NCBI GenBank assembly: GCA_025935445.1
Contig: JAICVG010000098.1
Location: forward strand, 1 to 5,669
Reading direction: 5' to 3'
Source: Nitrososphaera sp.
GTDB lineage: Archaea; Thermoproteota; Nitrososphaeria; Nitrososphaerales; Nitrososphaeraceae
DNA length: 5,669 nt
Positions 1 through 5,191 of this stretch are shown in pieces. The notes beneath the pieces were generated by a model, which worked only from the letters and a program-made list of their open reading frames with translations, was not told where the DNA came from and searched no databases. A program made the position numbers and the translations under genes. Within the stretch, counting starts at the first letter, position 1, and the number at the start of each line of letters is the position of its first letter.

Positions 1-118
1 AGTCATCATTGTGGTTTCTGACTGTCCCCAAAAAGAGAATAGTTGCACCGGCAGAGTCATCCTTGACATTCGCTAGCAACATTTCAACATCGATGTGACG
101 CTCTGATATAGAAAACAT
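1..118 (-). CDS. moaE: MoaE, large subunit of molybdopterin synthase (N-terminal part)
   Basis: MoaE binds MoaD thiocarboxylate and transfers its sulfur to precursor Z (cPMP) to make the dithiolene of molybdopterin, in the cytoplasm. Only the first 39 codons are present; the rest runs off the left edge. The visible residues include GATILFLGTVRNHN at about 24-37, which is the family's early signature (Gly-Ala, then Phe-x-Gly-x-Val-Arg); Arg34 is the conserved arginine. The ATG at 118 lies six bases after the moaD stop, in the same frame (TAG TGG GTT ATG). A GGTGGT stretch nine bases upstream, formed by the last two codons of moaD, may act as ribosome binding site. The position directly after moaD supports the call. 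Identification is strong although the active-site half cannot be seen. Confidence 0.88.
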   Translation of the reverse strand, partial: MFSISERHIDVEMLLANVKDDSAGATILFLGTVRNHNDD

Positions 119-124
119 AACCCA

Positions 125-424
125 CTAACCACCACTGATAGGCGGCAGGAGAGCTATTTCGTCAAAATCATTTAGGATTGATTTGTCATTTGCCATCTTG
201 GCGTTAACAGCAATAGCCATTACGATCCTTTGTGCTGAAATAGCAGGATAGAGTTCGAGGATCCTTATCCTCAAATCAGCAACAGTTGTTGCCTCATCTT
301 TTATGGGCAATTGCAATGTCATCTGCTCCTTGCCTATTATTTCTCTGAGAATTGCAAATGATTTGACTTTTAGGGTAATAAATTGCGGATAATGATGTTT
401 CATTTCTTCTTCTATGTCATTCAA
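125..424 (-). CDS. moaD: MoaD, small sulfur-carrier subunit of molybdopterin synthase
   Basis: This ubiquitin-like sulfur carrier is adenylated and thiocarboxylated at its C-terminal glycine (by a MoeB-type enzyme not in this window) and delivers sulfur to MoaE. The 99-residue reading ends in LLPPISGG, the canonical tail with an exposed terminal Gly-Gly, and carries the family's early strand-helix pattern VKSFAILREIIG at about 20-31. The start is uncertain. TTG at 424 lies 13 bases after a GGAGGA site embedded in the end of moaA. An ATG at 403 (residue 8) would give 92 residues, closer to the usual size of about 80, but has no ribosome binding site. The upstream frame closes at a TAG at 445. 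It lies 10 bases after moaA and 6 before moaE, so it is surely cotranscribed. Confidence 0.95.
   Translation of the reverse strand: MNDIEEEMKHHYPQFITLKVKSFAILREIIGKEQMTLQLPIKDEATTVADLRIRILELYPAISAQRIVMAIAVNAKMANDKSILNDFDEIALLPPISGG
128..133 (-). promoter_or_regulatory. Weak ribosome binding site for moaE inside the moaD Gly-Gly codons
   Basis: GGTGGT, the codons for MoaD's terminal Gly-Gly, lies nine bases before the moaE ATG. It matches only part of the Shine-Dalgarno consensus, but spacing and position are suitable. Confidence 0.4.
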
Positions 425-434
425 TATATCATCA

Positions 435-1559
435 TCATCCTCCTATGGTATGCATCAAATTCAGAGTCGGTTTTAACGCTTTGGATCTTATGATCCTTAC
501 CACTCCTTCTGGCTTCCTTCGGATAGATTCCAAAATGTAATTAGCAATCTCTTGATCAGTCTTTCCATTGCGCAGCAGATTCTTAATGTCATAACCTGGA
601 TTCTCAAAAAGACAAGTAAGAAGCCTTCCATCTGAAGTTATCCTCACTCTATCACATTGTGTACAGAATGGCTCTGTCATTGAAGGAATGAATCCCACTG
701 TTCCCTTTCCATCAGTAAATGAATAGAGCTTTGCCGGTGCGGATCCATCGTCATTTACTTTGTCATCGTTATTGTCAACAGCAACAATTCCAGACGTTTC
801 AATATCACCAATGTCATTTCTTATTCGGGAAATAATCTCGCTCTTGCTAACAACAAGATCCGGCGACCAAATTCCAGACCCATCTAGGGGCATGAATTCA
901 ATAAAGCGGACAACATGCCCTGTTTCACGAGCAAATCTTGCAAAATCTACGACCTCTTCATCATTCCATCCTCTCACAACCACTGTGTTTATCTTTACAT
1001 TCAGCCCTGCGTTTTCTGATGCGTAAATTGAATTTAGGACTTTATGCAGACCGTCTATCCCGCACATGGCCTTAAAGCGTCCGGCCTTGAAAGTGTCAAG
1101 GCTGATGTTCACACTTTGAAGTCCACTCTTCTTTAGCAGATCTGCCTTTTCGCCAAGGTAAAGGCCATTAGTGGTCATGCTAATCGATTTAATTCCATAT
1201 ATCTTTGACAACCCTGCAATCAAGTCTTCCACTCTTGGCCTCAGCAGTGGCTCGCCACCTGTGACCCTTATTTTCTCAATGCCCAATCGAGCCATTATTT
1301 GTGATACTCTTAAGAATTCTTCATAACTTAAGACCTCATCCTTGGCAAGCCATCTTTTTGCAATAGCGTTATTATTATTATTATTATTATTGCTTCCAAA
1401 TTCGTCGTTCTTATCCACAACTCTTGGCATGCAATATATGCATTGCATATTACACCTGTCAGTCACAGAAAGCCTTAATTTTCGTGCAACTCTGCCAAAG
1501 CCGTCAACAAGGGCTTTATCTATATTATTTCCGCTATCTTCTTCTTTTAATTTTGACAA
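435..1559 (-). CDS. moaA: MoaA, GTP 3',8-cyclase (radical SAM)
   Basis: MoaA catalyses the first step of Moco synthesis, converting GTP to 3',8-cyclo-GTP, which MoaC turns into cPMP. The 374-residue protein has the radical-SAM cluster motif Cys36-x3-Cys40-x2-Cys43 (RCNMQCIYCMP), GGEP at 101-104 for SAM binding, and NISLDT at 151-156. The C-terminal cluster is Cys299-x2-Cys302-x13-Cys316, with Arg304 and Arg306 at the usual GTP-contact positions (CDRVRIT). It ends in the Gly-Gly tail needed for catalysis in this family. Two features are odd: an insert after the first cluster motif with eight consecutive asparagines (57-64), and an Asp/Asn-rich insert at about 261-273. Both look like surface loops. 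The only usable start is TTG at 1559, since the next Met is inside the cluster motif; an AGGAGG site lies eight bases before it. It follows moeA by three bases in the same frame. Confidence 0.97.
   Translation of the reverse strand: MSKLKEEDSGNNIDKALVDGFGRVARKLRLSVTDRCNMQCIYCMPRVVDKNDEFGSNNNNNNNNAIAKRWLAKDEVLSYEEFLRVSQIMARLGIEKIRVTGGEPLLRPRVEDLIAGLSKIYGIKSISMTTNGLYLGEKADLLKKSGLQSVNISLDTFKAGRFKAMCGIDGLHKVLNSIYASENAGLNVKINTVVVRGWNDEEVVDFARFARETGHVVRFIEFMPLDGSGIWSPDLVVSKSEIISRIRNDIGDIETSGIVAVDNNDDKVNDDGSAPAKLYSFTDGKGTVGFIPSMTEPFCTQCDRVRITSDGRLLTCLFENPGYDIKNLLRNGKTDQEIANYILESIRRKPEGVVRIIRSKALKPTLNLMHTIGG
438..444 (-). promoter_or_regulatory. Ribosome binding site for moaD inside the moaA Gly-Gly codons
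   Basis: AGGAGGA is formed mostly by the two GGA codons for MoaA's terminal Gly-Gly and the adjoining base of the stop. It lies 13 bases before TTG 424, rather far, and is the main support for that start over the ATG at 403. Confidence 0.6.
1371..1391 (-). repeat. Pure (AAT)7 trinucleotide repeat inside moaA
   Basis: Seven perfect AAT codons followed by one AAC code for asparagines 57-64 of MoaA. Length changes by whole units would keep the frame and only alter the loop after the first iron-sulfur motif. Confidence 0.9.
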
Positions 1560-1562
1560 TTA

Positions 1563-2948
1563 TCAAGCCTCCTGGTACACATCTTTTAGTAGAATCACTT
1601 CTACATCTTGTCCTTTGTGCAACATATCCCTTCTTTGGGGCCCCCTATTGTTATACTTCACTACTACTATCCCATCAGAATAAGCCAATGTCGAAAGGAG
1701 GCTGGCACCAGCAGCAGATATTGGTTCAGCAAAAAAGCATCCATGACGCCTCAAGATCCTAACTCTAACAAATGTGGTCATACCTTTATGTAACTTGACA
1801 TTTGAAGTCAGCTTGGCTACCTGCTTCGCAACGGGAGGACCATTAGTCTTTAGGATATTGTAAAGCAATGGTAGTCCAAAGGTGTAAAAGGCGACAAATG
1901 CAGAAACAGGGTAGCCAGGAAGCACGATTACTGGCTTTCCATTAGCTATGCCTAGAGACGTTGGAGAGCCCGGCTTCATTGCAACACCGCTTACAATGAT
2001 TCCAGGCTTTCCGATCTCATTTATTAAGCCAGGAACATAGTCCTTTTCACCTACTGAAGAGCCGCCAGATATGAGAATTACGTCAAACTTTAGTGCATGC
2101 ATTATTTTCGCACGGATCAGAGATCTTTCGTCTCTACATATCCCTAGGTCTATTGGCTCCCCACCTTGCTTTCTTACCATGCTAAAGAGCATGAACCTGT
2201 TGCTATCAAATATCGAAGCATTGCCAAGGTTCGACCCAGGTTCTGCCAGTTCGCTTCCAGTTGAAAGCACCGCAACTTTGACCTTTTTATAAACAAGTAT
2301 CCTAGATATCCCAACAGACGCAATTAGCCCGATATCCGCAGCAGTAAGCCATGTTCCTTTCTTAAGAAGAATTTGTCCCTTCCTTAGGTCATTTCCTCTT
2401 GGAGTTATATTGCTTCCTTTGCCTATCTTGTCTGGGATGCAAATTTTCTTTCCTTTATCCTCAATTAGAACGTCTTCGATCATTATCACCGAGTCTGCGC
2501 CCTTTGGAATCTTTGCTCCTGTTGCAATTGCAACCGCTCTGCCGGAACTAATTCTTATCGGGGAGTTTTTGCCAGCACTAATTTCGCCTACCACGTTGAG
2601 CACAGCATGACGGTCTCTTGTTGCTTTCTTTGTATCGCTTGACATGACTGCGAAACCATCGACTGTGGATCTCTGAAACGGTGGAATATTTATGGGGCAT
2701 CGAATGCAGTCTGCCAAGATTCTGTCAGTCGCTTCAACCAAGCTAATATATTCAGTCCCAACTGAAATGCCAGAGAGCTTGCTTTGGAAAAGAAATTTTT
2801 TAAGAGCCAAGGAAATTGAACAGTATTTTCTATGGCTGCTTATCTTCATAGATGCAGCATAGTGCATCAGGGAAGCTGATGATGATTTGGCTTTCAATAA
2901 GTACTTCCATGTCGATCCCTTCACCATCATTAAAATACATTTTTCCAA
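1563..2948 (-). CDS. moeA: MoeA, molybdopterin molybdenumtransferase
   Basis: MoeA inserts molybdenum into adenylylated molybdopterin to yield active Moco, in the cytoplasm. The 461-residue reading contains the ordered family motifs: PFQRSTVDGFAV at 90-101 (Asp97), ATGAKIPKGADSVIMIED at 142-159, STGSEL at 229-234, SGGSSVGEKDYV at 294-305 (Asp303), MKPGSPTSLG at 324-333, LPGYPVSAF at 343-351, and a short domain IV at the end. The lysine that follows KPG in Escherichia coli MoeA is serine here. The first 33 or so residues precede the usual start of the family. TTG at 2948 has a GGGAG four bases upstream and a TATA-like box about 25 bases upstream; ATGs at 2930 and 2849 (residues 7 and 34) are alternatives, the last giving a more typical length. 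It ends in a tandem TGA TAA directly before the moaA TTG. It heads the operon and is divergent from the MOSC gene. Confidence 0.95.
   Translation of the reverse strand: MEKCILMMVKGSTWKYLLKAKSSSASLMHYAASMKISSHRKYCSISLALKKFLFQSKLSGISVGTEYISLVEATDRILADCIRCPINIPPFQRSTVDGFAVMSSDTKKATRDRHAVLNVVGEISAGKNSPIRISSGRAVAIATGAKIPKGADSVIMIEDVLIEDKGKKICIPDKIGKGSNITPRGNDLRKGQILLKKGTWLTAADIGLIASVGISRILVYKKVKVAVLSTGSELAEPGSNLGNASIFDSNRFMLFSMVRKQGGEPIDLGICRDERSLIRAKIMHALKFDVILISGGSSVGEKDYVPGLINEIGKPGIIVSGVAMKPGSPTSLGIANGKPVIVLPGYPVSAFVAFYTFGLPLLYNILKTNGPPVAKQVAKLTSNVKLHKGMTTFVRVRILRRHGCFFAEPISAAGASLLSTLAYSDGIVVVKYNNRGPQRRDMLHKGQDVEVILLKDVYQEA
1568..1573 (-). promoter_or_regulatory. Ribosome binding site for moaA
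   Basis: AGGAGG lies within the last codons of moeA, eight bases before the TTG at 1559. It is the best Shine-Dalgarno match in the window and decides the moaA start, since no ATG or GTG precedes the cluster motif. Confidence 0.8.
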
Positions 2949-2966
2949 ATTACTCCCAATTATTTC

Positions 2967-3000
2967 CAGTATACTTAACGGGTTGTAACCACTTATACCT
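2967..3000 (-). promoter_or_regulatory. Candidate promoter region of the moeA-moaA-moaD-moaE operon
   Basis: Two TATA-like elements on the minus strand are AGGTATAAGT (2991-3000) and AAGTATACTG (2967-2976). With the usual archaeal spacing of about 25 bases they predict transcription starts near 2970 and 2946. The second would make the moeA message almost leaderless from TTG 2948. A GGGAG at 2953-2957 would be available only to the longer transcript. Confidence 0.4.
2981..2990. promoter_or_regulatory. Small palindrome, possible operator in the moeA promoter
   Basis: GGTTGTAACC is a 10-base inverted repeat (GGTT/AACC around two bases) lying exactly between the two TATA-like elements upstream of moeA. 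Such a position suits a repressor site, but a 4-base arm is short and could be chance. Confidence 0.22.
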
Positions 3001-3142
3001 AACGATTCACGTTCTCTTGCTTGAACTTCTTAGGCAAAGTTAACATTGTGACTCGAGGTCCAAATGAATGTTGATTATATGTATAGCAACAAGTCAACTC
3101 CTCACTGCACATTAACTGTATACTTGTCCTATCCTTTCAATC

Positions 3143-3150
3143 TTATATTG
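3143..3150 (+). promoter_or_regulatory. Candidate TATA box of the MOSC gene
   Basis: TTATATTG ends 21 bases before GTG 3172, so transcription would begin at or next to that codon and give a leaderless message. A second TATA-like TGTATACT at 3117-3124 would instead place the start just before TTG 3154. Confidence 0.4.
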
Positions 3151-3153
3151 TAG

Positions 3154-3825
3154 TTGAGCTTAGACTTCGATGTGACTAGGGTTATTTCACTCAATGTGGG
3201 ACTTCCACGGACTGTGAACTTCCGCGGGCAAGCAGTGACTACAGGAATCTTTAAAGAACCTGTAAAGGGGCGAATAAAGCTACGGAGACTTAACCTCGAT
3301 GGGGACAAGCAGGCAGACCTGACTGTTCATGGTGGACCTGACAAGGCTCTGTACGCCTACCCAGCCGAGCATTATGATTACTGGAAAAAGCGACTACCAA
3401 ACATGAAACTACCATTGGGCATGTTCGGAGAGAATCTTACGACGGAAGGATTGCTCGAAGACCAAGTTAACATCGGCGATGTATTTCGAATTGGTTCTAG
3501 CGAGGTAGTGGTCACACAGCCAAGGATGCCTTGCTATAAACTTGGAGTAAAGTTTGGGCGTATGGACATCGTTAGGCAATTTATGGAAAGCAAACTCACC
3601 GGGATCTATTTTAGAGTTCTAAAGGAAGGAGAAGTTGGAGCTGGTGATGAGATCGAGCTTATTAGCAGAGATGAGAATAATGTCACAGTTAAAGATATTG
3701 TCCGTCTGGTAACCGGCGAGGGTAGCATTGCAACACTCCGGCGTGCAGTTCATATCGAATCCCTTGCTGAAGGTTGGCGGCAAGAATTTCTAGAACAGCT
3801 GGCTCAAAAGGATGAAATAGGATAA
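3154..3825 (+). CDS. MOSC-domain protein of the YiiM type
   Basis: MOSC domains bind molybdenum cofactor. The YiiM group, known from Escherichia coli, is linked to Moco-dependent detoxification of N-hydroxylated base analogues. The 223-residue reading has the N-terminal strand VISLNVGLPR at 10-19, the signature GDKQADLTVHGGPDKALYAY at about 50-69, FGENLTTEG at 91-99, and QPRMPCYKL at 122-130 with the conserved Cys127 expected to contact molybdenum. A C-terminal helical part begins near VTVKDIVRLVTGE (177-189), resembling the YiiM 3-alpha domain. Length matches the family (about 220). Coordinates give the longest reading, from TTG 3154. I favour GTG at 3172: it lies 22-29 bases after TTATATTG, ideal for a leaderless archaeal transcript, and matches the usual N-terminus. 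It is transcribed away from the Moco operon, so a Moco-related role is well supported; the substrate is unknown. Confidence 0.92.
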   Translation: MSLDFDVTRVISLNVGLPRTVNFRGQAVTTGIFKEPVKGRIKLRRLNLDGDKQADLTVHGGPDKALYAYPAEHYDYWKKRLPNMKLPLGMFGENLTTEGLLEDQVNIGDVFRIGSSEVVVTQPRMPCYKLGVKFGRMDIVRQFMESKLTGIYFRVLKEGEVGAGDEIELISRDENNVTVKDIVRLVTGEGSIATLRRAVHIESLAEGWRQEFLEQLAQKDEIG

Positions 3826-3834
3826 AAGAAAAAT

Positions 3835-4008
3835 ATGTGCAAAACGAATTTACCAATAGGGAGCTTTAAGCTCAACCATGATTACACAAGAAAAATAGTT
3901 GGCCTGCTACAGTCTCAGCGGCAGACACTCTCCCTTAATAATCTGATTGTTTATCCAGCAATAAGATTTGAATTAGTCCTGGAAATATCGTCTTGTCGCG
4001 GGGATTAA
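3835..4008 (+). CDS. Possible 57-residue ORF after the MOSC gene, doubtful
   Basis: I do not recognise this product. An ATG nine bases after the MOSC stop opens a 57-codon frame, in the same frame as the MOSC gene, ending at TAA 4006-4008. There is no clear ribosome binding site; the leader is AAGAAAAAT. The protein is mixed in composition with a mildly hydrophobic stretch, LNNLIVYPAIRFELVLEI at about 36-53, and two cysteines (2 and 54) but no motif. Because the MOSC protein already has full family length, this is unlikely to be its lost tail. It may be a chance frame in a spacer between convergent genes. Confidence 0.15.
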   Translation: MCKTNLPIGSFKLNHDYTRKIVGLLQSQRQTLSLNNLIVYPAIRFELVLEISSCRGD

Positions 4009-4087
4009 GAACTACTACTAGTTGTTGCTTCAATTCTGCAAAAATACGATCAAAGATGAATAATATGAAATAATATATAAGCAACAG

Positions 4088-4351
4088 TCAAGCACCAAGT
4101 CTGGACAGGGATTCAAAGAATCCGGGTTGTTCTGTTGACGTCGTGAAATCTTGAGCTTTGAAATACTGTTGAATGTATTTGTCGTAACACTCTTGGCAAA
4201 AATCCAAGTGGTTAAATTCCTGCTCCCATCTAACAACAATAGTGTGGAAGTCTTGATCTGAAGAAATCTGCTTTCTGCATGCCCGGCACTCGCTAGAAGT
4301 ACCGTGTCTATGTACTAAACTAAAACGATAGGGCATGGCCATTTCAGTCAT
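4088..4351 (-). CDS. Small four-cysteine (zinc-binding) protein of unknown function
   Basis: The 87-residue protein has two CxxC pairs, Cys22/Cys25 (ECRACRK) and Cys52/Cys55 (FCQECYDKY), 26 residues apart. This spacing fits a treble-clef or zinc-ribbon fold holding one zinc. His12, His14, His16, His36 and His48 are further possible ligands. There is no signal peptide or membrane segment, so it is probably cytoplasmic. The second CxxC is followed by a helix-like YDKYIQQYFKAQ, typical of treble clefs. ATG 4351 is used; ATGs at residues 4 and 6 are alternatives. No strong ribosome binding site is seen, and a weak TATA-like CCATAAATC lies near 4392-4400. It stands alone, convergent with the MOSC gene; an AT-rich stretch at 4062-4080 after the stop could end transcription. 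A role as regulator or adaptor is conceivable but not shown by the sequence. Confidence 0.75.
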   Translation of the reverse strand: MTEMAMPYRFSLVHRHGTSSECRACRKQISSDQDFHTIVVRWEQEFNHLDFCQECYDKYIQQYFKAQDFTTSTEQPGFFESLSRLGA

Positions 4352-4422
4352 TTTCTTGATGCTCGTAAGTAATTAGGGCGAGAGGTTATTAGATTTATGG
4401 TTTAGCTTTTATCAATCCCTAG

Positions 4423-4605
4423 AATTGGAATAATTACATATCCTATCTTCAACCTTATGACACTCGACTTGCAATACTCACGGCTGGCTTGTTTGCTTCT
4501 TTTGTTGGCTTCCACTTCGATGACAGCAGACTCTCCTTCGGATATAATGGCGATAGGAGATTATTAATTCGAGTCAAAAGCATAAGGGGGAATGGAGTAA
4601 AATAG
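4423..4605 (+). pseudogene. Possible remnant frame with one membrane segment, doubtful
   Basis: The plus strand is open from just after a TAG at 4420 to a TAG at 4603-4605, but the first start-like codon is TTG at 4489, in the middle of its most gene-like part. The translation includes a hydrophobic stretch LAILTAGLFASFVGFHF (about 4468-4518) followed by polar, arginine-rich sequence (DDSRLSFGYNGDRRLLIRVK). The switch from membrane-like to charged sequence looks more like protein than random DNA, but the missing start codon suggests a decayed fragment or chance. It runs antisense to the weak ORF at 4455-4658. Confidence 0.17.
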
Positions 4606-4658
4606 GTATAAAAAAGCAGGTTTGTTGTTAATACATATATTTTCACAAATAGTAGCAC
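4455..4658 (-). CDS. Possible small ORF overlapping the end of msrA, doubtful
   Basis: I do not recognise the product. A GTG at 4658, inside the last codons of msrA, opens a 67-codon frame overlapping msrA by 16 bases. A repeated GGAGGAGGAGG, made by the Gly-rich end of msrA, lies at suitable spacing, so reinitiation is possible. The N-terminal 35 residues are hydrophobic with aromatic residues (LLFVKIYVLTTNLLFYTYF), suggesting one or two membrane segments, and the rest is basic. Against it, the ribosome site may simply reflect Gly codons, an oligo-U terminator-like tract lies inside the frame at 4610-4615, and a plus-strand frame over the same bases looks at least as protein-like. Only one of the two can be real, and perhaps neither is. 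Confidence 0.2.
   Translation of the reverse strand: MLLFVKIYVLTTNLLFYTYFTPFPLMLLTRINNLLSPLYPKESLLSSKWKPTKEANKPAVSIASRVS
4610..4615 (-). terminator. Oligo-U tract, probable msrA terminator
   Basis: A run of six T on the minus strand begins 28 bases past the msrA stop. Archaeal transcription commonly ends at such tracts without a hairpin. The same bases on the plus strand read GTATAAAAAA, a good TATA box. Confidence 0.4.
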
Positions 4659-5191
4659 CTGCCTCCTCCTCCCTTCTTTTGGTAATACTTTTGATGATAT
4701 TCTTCTGCTTTGTAGAAGGTCGATGCTGGAGCTATTTCAGTCATTATTCTCTTGTTCTTGAACCGTCCGGACATTTCTAGTTCTTCCTTTGATTTCCTGG
4801 CTATTTCTTCTTGTTGCGGTGTATGGTAGAATATAGCCGACCGGTCCTGAGTGCCATAGTCAAACCCTTGCCTATTCTTGGTTGTTGGGTTATGAATTGA
4901 CCAGAACACTTCAAGCAAATCCTCATACGATACCTCTTTTGGGTCATACATTATTTGAATTGCTTCTGAGTGACCTGTCCTGTCCGCGCAAACGTGCTTG
5001 TATGAAGGATACTCAAACCACCCTCCGGTGTAGCCAACAATCGTAGATTTTACGCCCTTTACTTTTCTGAATTCTTCTTCAACGCCCCAAAAGCATCCAG
5101 CAGCAAAAGTGGCTGTCTGCAGGTTATTGCGATTCTCTGATAGAAGAAGTGATGCTTGGGCCGTATCCTTCTGCAAATTGGTTTTGATCAT
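4643..5191 (-). CDS. msrA: MsrA, peptide methionine-S-sulfoxide reductase
   Basis: MsrA repairs oxidised proteins by reducing the S epimer of methionine sulfoxide in the cytoplasm, normally using thioredoxin. The 182-residue protein has the catalytic motif AAGCFWGVEEEF at 30-41 with Cys33, GYTGG at 53-57, and the VCADRTGHSEAI segment at 67-78 with Cys68 and Glu76, the expected active-site acid. It also has NPTTKNRQGFDYGTQDRSAI at 101-120 and FYKAEEYHQKYY at 159-170. The tail QKKGGGGRCYYL contains Cys179, the likely resolving cysteine; only one tail cysteine is present, whereas the Escherichia coli enzyme uses two. Residues 1-25 are a polar extension without signal-peptide character. ATG 5191 has no Shine-Dalgarno site, but a TATA-like ACTTATCG about 25 bases upstream would suit a leaderless transcript. 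No msrB is in the window. Confidence 0.96.
   Translation of the reverse strand: MIKTNLQKDTAQASLLLSENRNNLQTATFAAGCFWGVEEEFRKVKGVKSTIVGYTGGWFEYPSYKHVCADRTGHSEAIQIMYDPKEVSYEDLLEVFWSIHNPTTKNRQGFDYGTQDRSAIFYHTPQQEEIARKSKEELEMSGRFKNKRIMTEIAPASTFYKAEEYHQKYYQKKGGGGRCYYL

Noticed and set aside
430..438. ATG ladder (ATGATGATG) as start of moaD
   Set aside because: These ATGs are in a different frame from MoaD and reach a stop after a few codons.
760..1026. Plus-strand open frame of 88 codons within moaA
   Set aside because: It is antisense to conserved MoaA sequence and shows no motif of its own.
1342..1793. Several overlapping plus-strand open frames across the moaA/moeA junction
   Set aside because: All are antisense to well-supported genes; the leucine run is just the complement of the asparagine repeat.
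2071..3043. Plus-strand open frames opposite moeA
   Set aside because: They are mirror frames of moeA with no start signals or recognisable products.
3861..3873. GAGCTTTAAGCTC hairpin as a terminator after the MOSC gene
   Set aside because: The stem is only five to six bases with a tiny loop and no T run follows.
3826..4087. Possible tRNA or structured RNA in the spacer
   Set aside because: No T-arm consensus, acceptor stem or GC-rich fold could be found by eye on either strand.
4030..4239. Minus-strand 69-codon frame overlapping the four-cysteine protein
   Set aside because: It lies mostly inside that gene in another frame, and its tail is AT-rich spacer translation.
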